Shown piece by piece: positions 1-26,710 of a stretch of DNA of 64,000 bases. Positions within the stretch are counted from its first letter, which is position 1. Each line of letters starts with the position of its first letter. The notes beneath the pieces are model-generated. The model had not been told where the DNA came from, did not search any database, and worked only from the letters and a program-made list of their open reading frames with translations. Origin of the DNA: Cololabis saira (lineage: Eukaryota > Chordata > Actinopteri > Beloniformes > Belonidae); assembly GCF_033807715.1 (NCBI RefSeq), contig NC_084601.1:83501-147500 (forward strand), read 5' to 3'. A program made the translations under genes and the position numbers.

Positions 1-877
1 TTTCTGAGACAGTCCTGTACTTGTGGCACACCTTATTAACATATACAGTATACTACTTTATCCGGATCTCTACCAATACTACATCTAGTGCTATAACTGT
101 GGCACAGTTGCTTTAAATCCTACACTGTAGACTTGTAGTCAAGACCAAGTCAAGACTAGTTCAGCTCAAGACCGAGATCAAAAAGAAACCTAGTTATTTC
201 ATCATCTTGCCTGAGTTGTAGAACATCTTCAGCTGCTTAGTTTCCATATGAGCTTGTATTCAACTGCAGCACAATAACACAGAGAAGTGGATGATGATGT
301 TGAACTCACTATAAATGTTTCCATCCATCAGCTGAGATCAGATATGTGTGGCGACTGCACTACCGCTATTTCTACACTATTGGAGGATTGACTCCAGTGC
401 TCCAGACACGACTACTAACTAGTCCCAAAGTAATTTAACAAAACAACAAGCCTCCAACACCCCCCTCCACCTCAGAAAAGTCTAATGAATATTAAATGTT
501 ACTGATTCAAATTGTACTTAATTTGGAGATAAAACGTGAATTTTAAATATTAAAGATACACACAATCATCGACTTGAACTTGGATTATTTATAATTATAG
601 TAGCCAAATTACACTGTATATCAGAATCATTGAAATGGACCTGATGCTTAATTAATCACAACGATATGCAAATATAGTTTGCATATTTGCGTATTTGCAT
701 ACCATTTTCAACAGTCACAGTTATGGCAGTACTGGTACTACAAGGAAGTTACAGTTGTAGCTTTTTGTGTTACTGTAGTAGTTAAAGAACTGTTGTTTTT
801 ATAACATAACTTTACATCTACGTTGGATTCTTCTTATGTTTGCAACATAACACTAAACATACATTTAATGTTTGCAG
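1..877. other. VPS45 intron (5' part of gene lies outside window)
   Basis: Non-coding DNA upstream of the first VPS45 exon seen here. That exon opens in phase 0 after an AG acceptor at 876-877, so this is intron. No ATG-containing first exon encoding the usual ~31 N-terminal residues of the family could be found, so it probably lies left of the window. A short run of related AAGTCAAGAC-type words occurs around 135-180. Nothing else recognised. Confidence 0.6.
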
Positions 878-15096
<14,219 letters not shown>

Positions 15097-15430
15097 ACAG
15101 AACCACTTGCTCTTCATTTACTACTTCACCTTTCGTCAGATTTACGGCATCATTCCCTCCATACGTCCGTGCGTGTGTGATTAAAGGAGCAGTCCAACAT
15201 CCTCAGACAAAGACGTGTTTCTGTGTCCAAGCAGGACATGATTAGAAAATCAGCAACACCTCGGGAAAAAAATGACCTGCTTTAGTCCCTTTCTGGACCC
15301 TTTTATTTGATCTTGTTGAAAACCTTCATGATGCATTATATATCATATTAGTATGATAACCCCTTTGTATAAAACATCACGTATTAAGGTTCATAAATCA
15401 AAAAGGGAAATAAAAGCCACAGAAGTGAAA
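15097..15430 (+). other. vps45: VPS45 3' UTR with polyadenylation signal
   Basis: Sequence after the TGA contains a canonical AATAAA at 15409-15414, followed within 30 bases by a T/A-rich stretch. No other strong signal lies closer to the stop. The UTR end is inferred, not shown. Confidence 0.55.
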
Positions 15431-17619
15431 GGTCACTTGTTCTCATTTTAATATATATACATCCCAGTTAATCTGGCATTGCCTTGAGTATCGCAGCTGC
15501 GAGGAATTGTGGGCTAGAACTGCACCCTTTCCTTTCAAAAAGTGTTTCCAAAGCTAAAGGAAGTTTAAAACTCCTTTCCTCAGCTCCTTGGAGAATTCGA
15601 CCGGCTCACGTCTTGGCCTCTCCTCAGATGCTCGGAGACCTGGCTAGTAATCTTCTGAAAAAAAATAAGACACCTGCTTGCTTAAGCATGCAGATATTTG
15701 TTTTCAGGATATATATCAATACAAAGAGATCTTCAAAAACCAACAATATCAAATAGTGGAAAAACAGTGGAAAAAAAAAATCTCAAATCCCGGTGGCATC
15801 TGTTCCACTATTTTCATGCACTTTCTAACATCCTGCCTCTCAAACAAGCTTTCATAGGTTTCTGGAACCTGCTGTATTTGCTTTCAGTTGTAATTTTGAT
15901 TTTTGATTTTGAACAGTTAATTCTGGAGCAGATTAAACATATTCATCATTCAAATGCTCCTTACACAATGACACTGTTGATTTTGTATCTGCACATTTTC
16001 TGAGTGAAATGTCCCTTTTAATTGTCTGTGTGACTGAATGTGCATAAGAGAAGGTTGTGATTGTACCAGTGAAAGTTGTAAATAACTATTGTGTTATTCA
16101 TAAAATCTGTACACAAAGTTTCCTTCTTTTTTTCTTCCTTTTTTTGTTTGTTGTTTGGATAGAAGGAAATGGATGTTGACGTGGGGAAAGCAAAAACTGT
16201 TTGTTTCAAACAGAAGATGAACTTAAAGGGTGCATAAGGAGCAAATATAGATGAATAGATTCTTTATTCTCTTTGCACATTTCCACACAACAAAATACTC
16301 TTGATAAAAGTCCTTTTTCACAGCAGCAAATGGATACTATTGGCTGTAGCAACAATTGAATAAAATAACCGGCACAAAATGAATTTACCTACCAAACTGC
16401 GATGACTAAAATGGATAAGGTAGTGCAGTTTAAATAAATGGAAGGACCAGAAATAAGACATGACAAGGAATGTCTTTAAGCTATGAGAGCATTTCATTAT
16501 AGATCAGAGGTGGACGTCTGTGAACATTGTCTGCATGCTACAGAGGAGCATGTCCAGTGTTAGATTTTACTATTTGATTTAGAAATGCTGCTCTTGTTCT
16601 CCTGGCCGTGGCACTTTTTTTTCTTGTATTGGAAAAAGCATCTGAGAAGACTGTCTCAAGCTTTTTTTTTTTCTTTTCTGTTTTTGTGAAGACAGCTGCT
16701 TTGGTTGAACAGAACATCAGAGGTTCCTGATATTGACCCAAAATGCTTGAAAAAACAACCACCCATAAAACTGAGCAAATTGACAGCGACAGTGATTTTG
16801 TGTGATTGGATCCCTTTGAAGTGTGAATTAACCTTGTTTTATTACAAGCGCTACAGTTTTTGACAAAAAAAATGAATCAGACAGAAATAAAATGTTTGTA
16901 ATTGAGGTTAACCATTCAGTGGGCCTGCTGGTCGACATAAAAACACTTCCTAACTGCTCTCTGGCCAAGCACAGGCCAGTCGGGACGCTCTCAAAATAAG
17001 AGGCCAATGCACCGAGTGTCAGTGAAGATTTATCAGGAGACCATAGTTTGTGTGGACTGTCAGAATATTTGTCTTTAGCATGTCCACACTCACCGAAATG
17101 ATATCAAAGGTGCAATCATTCTCCATTACTTACAGTATTTTCCTCTGTTAATAAGCAACTTAACTTATCTTTGAAAGTATGCTCCTAAAATGAAAATGTG
17201 TTAAAATATATAATTTAACCTGAAGTCAAAATACTTAAAGTGGCGGAAAAAAGAGAAGCAGCCCAACGATCTTAGGAATCAGTGTGTCAATGACAGAATG
17301 CTGGCGTTTCATACATTTCAAAGAAACTTAAAGAGCGGAAAAATACATCAAATTAGTCCAATCAGCCACAAAATGCCACAAAACTGATAATACATAAATG
17401 TAGAATGGCAGCACAGACATGAATTAGGCTGTTAATGTTTCAAATTGTGCCAGCAAGATGCAAAAATACAGTAAAGATGAAAATAACATTAAAAAAACAA
17501 GTATAAAGACAAGAAAAGCCACACAAAGGACAGAGACACAACACGAAAACAACCACAAGAGACAGAAAACAGCCTTTATTTTTTCTGAACCTTTTCTGAA
17601 AAGAATCAAAGCCACTCCT
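15431..17619. other. Intergenic DNA between VPS45 and the lipocalin pseudogene
   Basis: No gene recognised. A GC-richer block at 15485-15660 looks repeat-like but could not be named. Short T runs at 16120-16150 and 16661-16672. Confidence 0.5.
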
Positions 17620-18930
17620 CTTTCTTTTATGATGATGGATGTACACTAGTAAAAACTCACATTTGAGGAACTGGAAGTAATACATTTTTTTTCATGATCA
17701 GAACCAAATACAGTAAAATGATGAGTGATTAAAGCAGCAGGAATGTATGGATCTGCTGTGTCCAGATCTCAGGGGTCAACACACGCTCTAGCAGTGTGAA
17801 TAGATGTCCATTTATCTTATGTAAAAAAGCAAACTCTTTGAACTGGTTTTGGTCAACACGCAGTTTCCAGACCAGCCTTTGTAAGAGACGACTCTCTGAA
17901 CTCAACTCACTTATCCCTCCTTTGAGTTCCCCCGAAGGTCCTGCTGATCCAGAATGGAGGTTCTACTCCGAGCAGTTTTGTTTGGTCTGATGCTGCTGAG
18001 CTCCAGCGTTGCATTTGCAGCTGAAGAATGTAACATCCCACCAGAGGTGCAACGACAGGACCTGCACACGGTGGGAATCGATATATTCATGTCAGTGGTG
18101 TTATTAAATCTCTCAGCAATCATTCAGCATTTTTACTCCTTGAGGTCTACAAGAAAAACTGTTAAACAGAGACAGACATGATGCTGCCATGCTGTTTGTG
18201 GTTACTACCCGTCTCTGTGGTCATGTTTAAACTTGTTCCTGCATACAACCCATGTTTGTTCTCACAGTTGTCAGAGACGCGCTGGGTTTTGGTTGAAGCG
18301 TTTTCAGACAATCTAGCCTGGAATTACTGAATTATGCCAACAGCTCCATAGTGGAGATGCAGTGCAAAGGTGACAATCAGACTTTCAAGTTAATTGAGAG
18401 AAACATAGTGGAAATTTGTCACACAGCAGCAGTTCAGCACCTCTTTTTCATTGAGACATATGAAACCTTTGCTGCAGGTTTGATTTCCATATCCTGTCAT
18501 GTTACTGTGCATCTTGTTCAGAAGCAGTTTTGTCTTTTCCAGAGCTGGAAAATGTCTTGTCTTGCGTGTCAATGGATCAATTTCTGATCCTGAGACGTCC
18601 AACCACTCCCTTCATGTGCACAGTGATGGTGAGTCCCAAATAAGTCCAGAATGTATCTGATACATAGCCATCATGTCTAAAAATGTCATGAAGAGAGAAC
18701 AGGTCATCACCAAAAATTCCTTCTGAAACTAAGACAAAACAGAAATCCCAGAAAAATGTGTGATTTTTGTGATAATTCAGATTTTCATCCCATGCATTTG
18801 ATGTTATAGTTTTATGCATCGGGGCCTTCGGTGACAAACTGAGAGGTCTCCAGTGAAAAAAAAAAAGAGCCCTAGTCCAAAGAGGAAGCACAGAAATGTA
18901 CCAGCTTCAGTTTCAAGTTTGTTTTTGAAT
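17620..18930 (+). pseudogene. Truncated duplicate of the lipocalin-like gene
   Basis: Exon 1 (17954-18070) is nearly identical to the downstream intact copy, including the signal peptide and the CNIPPEVQRQDLHT stretch. Exon 2 (from 18268) keeps the SETRWVLVEAF start, but a 4-bp deletion after GACAAT shifts the frame to a TGA at about 18328. Its donor has changed from GTAAG to GGAAA. Exon 3 survives at 18543-18628 with small indels; exons 4-6 are absent. Similarity to the second copy also covers the 5' flank from about 17640 and fades near 18930. A tandem duplicate that has died, now separated from its sister by LINE insertions. Confidence 0.85.
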
Positions 18931-21904
18931 CTGGCTTGTTAATATCTTCTAATATCTAGATAAACAAGAAAGGCAGATTGGGTCTCAATGTCTAAAACAT
19001 GCAGGGTTACATCAATTTGGTCACCTAAAACACCTTTAACTAGCCTACGATAAAAAACACAAGGGTGATTAAAAAAAAGGTAATGAATTTATAGTTAATT
19101 ATTTATAGATGTATAATTTATTTTTATAAATGTATTAATGTATTATTAATTTAAAATTAGTGAATTTAATTTGAATTAGTTAATTAATTATTAATACATT
19201 CTGAAACACAAAAGATGATAACATTACTCCCCATAAATATTAATTATACATTTCATTCTAAAATGACAAAGTACTAAAGAGGCAAAGTAGAATATTAGAT
19301 GCAGTTAAAATACAATCAAATACATCACTTGCCACATTACGTCAATTATGCATGTGTACTTGGCCGACTCCAAGCTGCTCCCACTCAGCATTGCTCATAT
19401 GTTTCCTGCCTGCCGCCTTGATTATTTCCATAAAAGTCATCAGGCACCGGATAGAAATACAGATCATATTTGATCAGATACATGTACCAGCTGCACATTC
19501 AGAAAATTCACCTCTATCCAGGTAAATGCTGGATAAATGCCCTCGGCACCTGCTCCTGTCTGCCTCTGGCTATGCTTGATCAATATGATGTCACAGTTTA
19601 TTTCCAAATTAGACGCACACAATGTTAAAATATTGAACTTCAGGGCAGAAATAAACATATTTACAGTCTGATGCAAAAGATAATTTTGGTTGTGTTCTTG
19701 TCGGCTTGTCAAGCAACATGGCTGCACCCTGTACGAAGAAAAAGAGGTGTTGAAACCCCTTTTAGGAGCCATAATATGTAATCATTTATGTGATGGAAGG
19801 CCCTTTGGATAAAGTGGGGAAATGCTTCTTTATTTCACTTAGAAGCCACATCACAGTTAGTAGCAATCGGTTGGAGTCAAGCAGTCTATGGAGCAGGACA
19901 GTTCTTTGACTGCTGTGGCCAGTAGAGCATGTAACTAGAATGATTTTCTTTTTTTTAATTATTTTTTGGATTAAATCTTTGAAATTAAGTTACTGCTTCT
20001 GAAGATTCATTCATTGTGTCAAGCTTATTGCCTTCATACAGAGTGTTAACCGTGGTAGTGAGGTGGCTTGAACATGGTTGCTTCTCTTCAGAAACCAACG
20101 GGTCATGTGACACGATGCTTCGTCCATTGTTTTACAAAGACTATGGACACGCCTGCTCCTCTCTTGGGGCCAACTCCCGGCTACACAGGTTACCCTTTCA
20201 AGTTTGGTAAAGGATTGTTTAGCCAGGAAAAAGGAGGGCAGCTTGAAGCAACATAACTAGAAGTTAGAGAATTTTAGAGAAAGAAAGACAGGAAGGAAGA
20301 TCTTCTACCTGATAAGCCACAATTACAAGAGATAGGTCGTGAAATGTGGAAGTTCAGGAAGTTCAGGAAGTAGCCCGGTGTTTCTGCTGCTTTGCCAAAA
20401 AATGCTACCTAATGGTTTTCTACCTTTACAGAGCTACAATTTTACTGTATTTTACTCCCTAAACCACTTCCTTTTCTCTTGCCAGGCCGTCATTGTAAAT
20501 AAGAATGTTCTTAATGACCTGCCTGGTTAATTAAAGGCTAATGACTGAATGAATATCAAATAAAGCGATAGAATTGTTTAGTTTTTTTCTCTTTATCGTA
20601 TAATTTTCACAAAGTGTAATGCATTCATGTCATGGGTAGTGTATTTTGAAGGATCAAATACTCAACATCCCATATCATATATTTTACATCGTGCAAGAAA
20701 TGATGCAAACTTTGAAAATCGAAAATCGCATGCGCAGAACCACAAAGTAGCATTTCTCAGCAGGTAGCAGAAATTGGCAGAACACCGGCACGCAAAGGGT
20801 TGTTTTCATGCCAAAGGAGAAAGAGTCTTGGGACCTTAATCATTTTTTGGGATTATTTTTCTGTATTTTTCTATAACTTGATTCAGTATAGTTACTATAC
20901 AGGTGTACCAGGTTTTGGAGGCACTATTATACACAGTGCCTGACCCACCTGGTCTACTCGATGGCCATGTCTGGCCCATGTATCTGAAACACAAGAACAT
21001 CATGAGACAGACATGATGGTACCCAATTCAAGCATGTAAGATTTAGAAAAGAAATTTGCATTTGATTTTTAGATCTTGCAACGCCTGGGGTAGCTGTTAA
21101 CGGGGTGAAAGCATATTTCAGGGCATTAGGTTGTGTACAAATTCCGAAAGTTTCAGAACACATTGGCAGAGGTAGGAAGCAAGTATTATGGCAGAGTTTA
21201 GCTTTCACAATTGCTGTTGAAGTAATCATTAGAGCTTTCAATTGTGTTGTAGCTGGGGAGAGATATCAGAAAGGGATACACTAGTTAGCACATGCATGGA
21301 TGATCTGACACTAGTAATTACAACATGTCCATGTACAGAGATGCTACTGGAAAGAGTTAATGTGAACCTTTAAGTGTGCTAACACAAAGGTTAAGCCTTG
21401 TAAGTCTAGAAGTATCTCCAGTAACTGAGTGATAAAGAACACGTTCAGCAGTTTAGGAAGGATGTTGTTGGGTAGAACAGACAAGTCGGCTCTCAAGTTG
21501 TGGTGTGGCCAGTTTGGATTACGCCCGAGGTTGATGTGGCAATTTACAATTTACAAAATTCCAATATCCACGGTGGAAAGAACAGGAAGATTAGTTAGCT
21601 CTTATGTCACTCTCTTCATGACAACACACACATGTTGGTTTTCTTCTGACCATCATTTATTTCTTCAGTAAATCTGCTGCATGATGTACATGTACACTTA
21701 CATGCTGTAAAAGCTATAAAAGAAATTACAATGCGTGTTGGCAACATAATATATCATTGTTCCATCTCCGTCTATGATCCTCCACCCTCGTGTTTTTTGT
21801 CAACGACTTTTTTTGGTACGCAAAAGAAAATACTCTGCAGTTTTTGTGCAAAACTAAAGAACCAAATAAAACTCAACAGATGAAACTCAAAACCCTACAG
21901 CGGC
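18931..21904. other. Intergenic DNA, mostly unassigned
   Basis: 19070-19200 is a very AT-rich, locally self-complementary stretch. A segment ending about 20550 (GCCAGGCCGTCATTGTAAAT, then CTGCCTGGTTAATTAAAGG) resembles the 3' tail of a dispersed teleost retroposon. Around 20950-21680 nothing could be identified. No supported gene. Confidence 0.45.
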
Positions 21905-21990
21905 GTCCGCCGCTTATCCGTTCCCGGGTCGCGGGGGCAGCAGTCTCAACAGAGATGCCCAGACCTCCTTCACCCCAGACACTTCACCCA

Positions 21991-22250
21991 GCTCTTCCTC
22001 CAGGTCTTCCTCCAGCTCTTCCTCCAGCTCCTCCTCCAGCTCCTCCTCCAGCTCTTCCTCCAGCTCTTCCTCCAGCTCTTCCTCCAGCTCTTCCTCCATC
22101 TCTTCCTCCATCTCTTCCTCCAGCTCTTCCTCCAGCTCTTCCTCCAGCTCTTCCTCCAGCTCTTCCTCCATCTCTTCTTCCAGCTCTTCCTCCAGCTCTT
22201 CCTCCATCTCTTCCTCCATCTCTTCCTCCAGCTCTTCCTCCAGCTCTTCC
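21991..22250. repeat. 12-bp minisatellite (TCTTCCTCCAGC), from Rex3 coding sequence
   Basis: About 21 units of TCTTCCTCC(A)GC with T/G variants. It encodes EEL/EEM triplets on the minus strand and LPP-Ala/Ser on the plus strand. The normal Rex3-type protein has a short PPEELEE stretch here, so the array expanded from it. All the long ORFs across it are low-complexity artefacts. Confidence 0.9.
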
Positions 22251-22291
22251 GGGGGGAGTCCGAGGCGTTCCCAGGCCAGCCAAGAGACATA

Positions 22292-22680
22292 AGCCCCTTT
22301 CACACAGAGATTCCGCAATATTGGTGTAAAGAAGTCCTGCCAACACGCCGCCTTTGTTGGTTCACACAGAACCATACAACGCCGGCATAACGCCGCTCCC
22401 GTCTGTAAATTCACACAGCATGCCGGCGTTCCGCAATCAGAGGCGTGACGACAGCGTCAGCGTCTAGTGTGGTCTAGTGTGGCCTGGCCCCGGCATGCCG
22501 GCTGTGTCATTCACACAGACCCCGTTTCGTCTCTGTGACGGCTCTGTGACTACCTCCGCTGCCGGCTTATTGGTGGGGCCACTTGGCCCCCCCATTCCGC
22601 CTCCGTGACTTCCACACAGAACAGCGAGGCGGCTTAAAGGCGCAACGTTCCCGCCTCGAACTGGCTGTGTGAAAGGGGCT
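22292..22680. mobile_element. 389-bp MITE with 16-bp inverted ends and ATA target duplication
   Basis: AGCCCCTTTCACACAG at 22292-22307 is matched in inverse by CTGTGTGAAAGGGGCT at 22665-22680. ATA precedes and follows (22289-22291, 22681-22683), and joining the flanks restores the interrupted Rex3-type sequence. Further TTCACACAG words occur inside. No ORF of its own. Confidence 0.92.
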
Positions 22681-22728
22681 ATAGTCTCTCCAGCGTGTCC
22701 TGAGTCTTCCCCGGGGTCTCCTCCCGGT

Positions 22729-22923
22729 GGAACACCTCCCTATGGAGGAGGGACATGCCTGGAACACCTCCCTAGGGAGGAGGAACATGCCTGGAACACC
22801 TCCCTAGGGAGGAGGGACATGCCTGGAACACCTCCCTAGGGAGGAGGGGAATGCCTGGAACACCTCCCTAGGGAGGAGGGGACATGCCTGGAACTCCTCC
22901 CTAGGGAGGAGGGACATGCCTGG
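22729..22923. repeat. 32-bp minisatellite, 6 copies, within the Rex3 copy
   Basis: GGAACACCTCCCTAGGGAGG units start at 22729, 22761, 22793, 22825, 22857 and 22890. The seventh is cut by the L2-type LINE. Each unit contains the palindrome CTCCCTAGGGAG. Confidence 0.9.
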
Positions 22924-22924
22924 A

Positions 22925-25900
22925 TCCTCTGTGTTGGTATATGCTATGTATGTGTAATTGCATTATTGCATTATTGGTTGATGGCTTCCGGTTGAGTGAA
23001 CGCTGGCACGTCTGGCTGCCGCTGCTCTCCGGTTGTTTTTTAAAAGTTTTATGATTGCACGCATCGTCTACAGCAGACCATCTACTTCAACTGGAACCTG
23101 GTACTGTTGTTGCATTCCACGGGACTATAACAGAAACATACTGCATCACCAGTTTTGTATTCTCCGGGCAAGCTCGTAGCGTGCTGGGGTTCCCTACCTT
23201 GAATACCTGGCTACTGCTGCTGCTGCTCGGCTCACCATCCCGTGGACCATGGCGCTGATCCACAAGCTCGCTGTGAGCCTTGTGCTCCTGTGGACAGTCT
23301 TTTCCCTTTTAATTCATCCGGCGTCTACATTGATCCAGTACATGAGCGCGGAGCTCCTCCAACTCCGGTTCCTCCGCCCCGCCGCTCCCCCGTCTGTGCT
23401 GCACCTTTTCCCGGACATCTCTCACCTCCCTCCCCGTCGGAGACACATCCACCGCGGAGCCGGACGGAGCTATACTATCAACGACTCCACTGCCATTCAT
23501 TCCATCTGGTCCTCCGGTCGCCGTCGTCCTCCGAGAAACACCAGCAGGAAAGTGGATCACAGCGCGTTAGCCAGCCTAGCCAGGTCGGCTAGCGTTAGCT
23601 TCACCAACCAACACTCCGACGTCAACTTTGGTCTCCTCAACACCCGCTCTCTCACCGGCAAAGGGCAGCTACTCCAGGACCTCCTCACCGACCGCAAGCT
23701 CAACTGTCTCTGTCTCTGTGAGACTTGGCAAACCCCGGACGACTATTCACAACTCAACGAATGCATTCCACCCGGCTTTGTTTATACCAGCAAACCACGT
23801 CTCTCCGGAAGAGGAGGCGGTCTCGCGATCTTGCATCGCGAGACTTGGAAAGCTACTGCCGTTGCCATGCCAACTGAGTCACAATCCTTCGAGGCCGTGG
23901 CTCTGCAATTGAATGGACCCATTCCTACCATTTTAGTTAATATTTACCGTCCCCCCAAACCAAACAAGGATTTTATTAATGATTTCACCACACTTCTCAC
24001 TCACATCTGTGCACTTTCACCCAATATAATTCTGCTTGGCGACATAAATATTCACTTGGACAATAATAATCTTGCTCTCACCAAGGACTTCATTTCATGT
24101 CTGGACAGTTTTGGACTCAAACAATTTATCAATTTCCCCACACACTGTAAAGGACACTCATTGGACACCGTTTGCTGCTCTGGTCTCACTCCCCTCAACT
24201 TCTCTGCTGCTGACCTCCCCTTCTCCGACCACAAACTCATCTCATTTAACCTCAGTCTAACCCTGTCCAAAACCAAGCAATCCCGTGTCATAACCCTCCG
24301 TAACACCAAAAACATAAACCCAGATGACCTCACAACAGGTCTTGAAAATCTCTCCATCATTACCCCCCCATACACCCCAGACCAGCTAGTAAATCATTAC
24401 AATGACGGCCTCCACTCCCTGCTCAACTCACTTGCCCCCCTCAAAACCCGGAACATCACATTTCGCCACTCTGCCCCCTGGTTCTCCCCCCACCTGCGCC
24501 AGCTGAAGGCCAAAGGCCGTCAGCTGGAGCGGCTTCACCATAAAACCGGTCTCACCATCCACCAACAAATGTATCATGCCCACATCCTACAGTATAAAAA
24601 CGCCATCTCCTCAGCCAAAAACATATACTTTGCAGCCAAAATCAATGCCGGTGCCGGGAACACCCGAGCTTTGTTTTCTGTCATTAATAACTCCCTCCGC
24701 CCCCCTGACTCCCTCCCCCCACACTTCTACTCCACAGACTACTGCAACTCCATTATGTCATTTTTCAACGCTAAAATATCCACCATTCACCAGCAACTAG
24801 CCCCCCTCACATCCGGTTGTCCTCCTCCCTATGTTCCAAACCCCCCAGTCTCTGTACCTCTCTCCTGTTTCCAACTCCCCTCTCCCACAGACCTCTCCAA
24901 ACTCATCCGGACTTCCAAACCAACAACCTGTCAACTCGACCCCCTGCCATCCCCCCTTGTCATAGCTTCCCTTCCCTCTATACTTCCCCTGATAACAGCC
25001 ATTATTCACTCATCTCTCACATCTGGTTCTGTCCCATCCCCACTCAAAAATGCCTCCATCACACCGCTACTAAAGAAACCTGGTTCAGACCCCAACAATT
25101 TCAATAATCTCCGCCCCATCTCCAATCTACCATTCCTCTCAAAAATCCTGGAAAAAGTTGTCGCCTCTCAACTACAGGCCCACCTCTCTACCAACAACCT
25201 CTACGAACAGTTTCAATCCGGTTTCCGCCCCCGCCACAGCACAGAAACAGCACTCATTAAAATCACAAATGACCTCCTGTTGGCATCTGACTCTGGACAT
25301 TTATCCATCCTCATACTCTTCGACATGACCGCAGCATTTGACACCATCTCACACTCCATCCTCCTCGACCGCCTAGCATCCATTGGCATATCTGACACAC
25401 CCCTACACTGGTTCCACTCCTACCTCACCAACCGCACCCAGTTTATACAGTTAAAATCATTCTCATCCCATTCCTTTCCCCTCTCCTCTGGTGTTCCCCA
25501 GGGCTCTGTCCTCGGCCCCATTCTATTCATCATCTACCTCCTCCCACTTGGCTCAATATTCCGTAAATATAACATCAACTTTCATTGCTACGCGGACGAC
25601 ACCCAGCTCTATATCTCCTCCAAACCCACCCCCACCCTCCCACCTCCCTCCCTCTGTGACTGTCTCCATGACATCAAAGACTGGTTCACCTCATCCCTCC
25701 TCAAACTAAACTGCAACAAAACCGAGTTAGCCCTCATTGGCACCAAAACCACACTCACCAAACAGCCCAGCTTCACACTCACCATCGACAACTCCTCGGT
25801 TTCCCCCTCCCCTCAGGTCAAGAGCCTGGGTGTCGTCCTCGACAGTACCCTCTCATTCCACACACAAATCAATAACACCATCCGGTCCGCCTACTTCCAC

Positions 25901-26590
25901 CTCCGCAACATAAACCGCCTCCGCCCCTCACTCACCCCCAACAGCACTGCCATCCTGGTTCACTCTCTGGTCACCTCCCGTCTCGATTATTGCAACTCCC
26001 TTCTATTCGGTCTCCCCCACAAACTCCTCCATAAAATCCAGCTGGTCCAGAATGCTTCAGCCCGCATCGTTACCAAAACCCCTGCCATCTCCCACATCAC
26101 CCCCGTTCTCCACCAACTCCACTGGCTTCCCATCAAATACCGCATAGATTACAAAATCCTCATCAACACCTTCAATGCCATCCATAATCTTGCCCCCCCT
26201 TACCTGTCAGACCTCATCCATATCAACACTCCCACCCGGTCACTCAGGTCTGCCTCCTCCACCAACCTCACTGTTCCCCCAGCCCGCCTGTCCACCATGG
26301 GGGGTAGAGCTTTCAGCCGCTCTGCCCCTCGCCTCTGGAACAGCCTCCCCCCCGACATCAGGAACATGGACACTCTTCCCACCTTTAAATCTCACCTCAA
26401 AACCCATCTATTTAGGCAGGCTTATGATTTATGATTTGGATTAGACTCTGCTGTCGATAATGTGTTAAATTTTTTATACTTGTTTTTTACTGTTGTAATT
26501 TGTATTTTATTGTTGTATTTCTTGCTCTGTCAGGCGACCTTGAGTGTCTTGAAAGGCGCCATACAAATGTATTATTATTGTATTATTACC
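22925..26590 (+). mobile_element. Apparently full-length L2-type (CR1 group) LINE
   Basis: About 320 bases of 5' UTR, one long ORF (23249-26434) and a short 3' UTR ending CTTGAGTGTCTTGAAAGGCG-CC-ATACAAATG plus an ATT-rich tail at about 26565-26588, typical of L2 3' ends. It lies inside the Rex3 copy: CCTAGGGAGGCG resumes the host sequence at 26588 onward. Confidence 0.88.
23249..26434 (+). CDS. LINE endonuclease-reverse transcriptase, intact 1061-codon ORF
   Basis: Domains in order. Residues 1-33 are strongly hydrophobic and signal-peptide-like. An APE-type endonuclease covers about 125-345 and retains its catalytic landmarks: [28 protein letters not shown] and FSDHKL. A linker follows at 345-600. 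The reverse transcriptase covers about 610-860 with [43 protein letters not shown] (motif A), [15 protein letters not shown] (motif B) and YADDTQLY (motif C). The C-terminal region has [10 protein letters not shown], the HWLPIKYRI block and [20 protein letters not shown]. No internal stop and all catalytic motifs present, so it is either a young insertion or still competent. The ATG at 23249 is the first in frame; a shorter start further in is possible. No separate ORF1 seen. Confidence 0.93.
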   Translation: MALIHKLAVSLVLLWTVFSLLIHPASTLIQYMSAELLQLRFLRPAAPPSVLHLFPDISHLPPRRRHIHRGAGRSYTINDSTAIHSIWSSGRRRPPRNTSRKVDHSALASLARSASVSFTNQHSDVNFGLLNTRSLTGKGQLLQDLLTDRKLNCLCLCETWQTPDDYSQLNECIPPGFVYTSKPRLSGRGGGLAILHRETWKATAVAMPTESQSFEAVALQLNGPIPTILVNIYRPPKPNKDFINDFTTLLTHICALSPNIILLGDINIHLDNNNLALTKDFISCLDSFGLKQFINFPTHCKGHSLDTVCCSGLTPLNFSAADLPFSDHKLISFNLSLTLSKTKQSRVITLRNTKNINPDDLTTGLENLSIITPPYTPDQLVNHYNDGLHSLLNSLAPLKTRNITFRHSAPWFSPHLRQLKAKGRQLERLHHKTGLTIHQQMYHAHILQYKNAISSAKNIYFAAKINAGAGNTRALFSVINNSLRPPDSLPPHFYSTDYCNSIMSFFNAKISTIHQQLAPLTSGCPPPYVPNPPVSVPLSCFQLPSPTDLSKLIRTSKPTTCQLDPLPSPLVIASLPSILPLITAIIHSSLTSGSVPSPLKNASITPLLKKPGSDPNNFNNLRPISNLPFLSKILEKVVASQLQAHLSTNNLYEQFQSGFRPRHSTETALIKITNDLLLASDSGHLSILILFDMTAAFDTISHSILLDRLASIGISDTPLHWFHSYLTNRTQFIQLKSFSSHSFPLSSGVPQGSVLGPILFIIYLLPLGSIFRKYNINFHCYADDTQLYISSKPTPTLPPPSLCDCLHDIKDWFTSSLLKLNCNKTELALIGTKTTLTKQPSFTLTIDNSSVSPSPQVKSLGVVLDSTLSFHTQINNTIRSAYFHLRNINRLRPSLTPNSTAILVHSLVTSRLDYCNSLLFGLPHKLLHKIQLVQNASARIVTKTPAISHITPVLHQLHWLPIKYRIDYKILINTFNAIHNLAPPYLSDLIHINTPTRSLRSASSTNLTVPPARLSTMGGRAFSRSAPRLWNSLPPDIRNMDTLPTFKSHLKTHLFRQAYDL

Positions 26591-26710
26591 TAGGGAGGCG
26601 TCCAGGAGGATCCGGTACAGATGTCCAAGCCACCTCAGCTGACTCCTCTCAATGTGAAGGAGCAGCGGCTCGACTCCGAGCTCCTCCCGGGTGACCGAAC
26701 TCCTCAGCCT

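Noticed and set aside
20954..21241. 95-codon minus-strand ORF
   Set aside because: No recognisable motif and no splice or promoter context; kept as unassigned intergenic.
21914..22414. Overlapping 106-179 codon ORFs on both strands rich in Glu-Leu, Arg-Lys or Pro-Ala
   Set aside because: They all come from the 12-bp minisatellite in the Rex3-type copy; open in many frames because the unit has no stop, not because they are genes.
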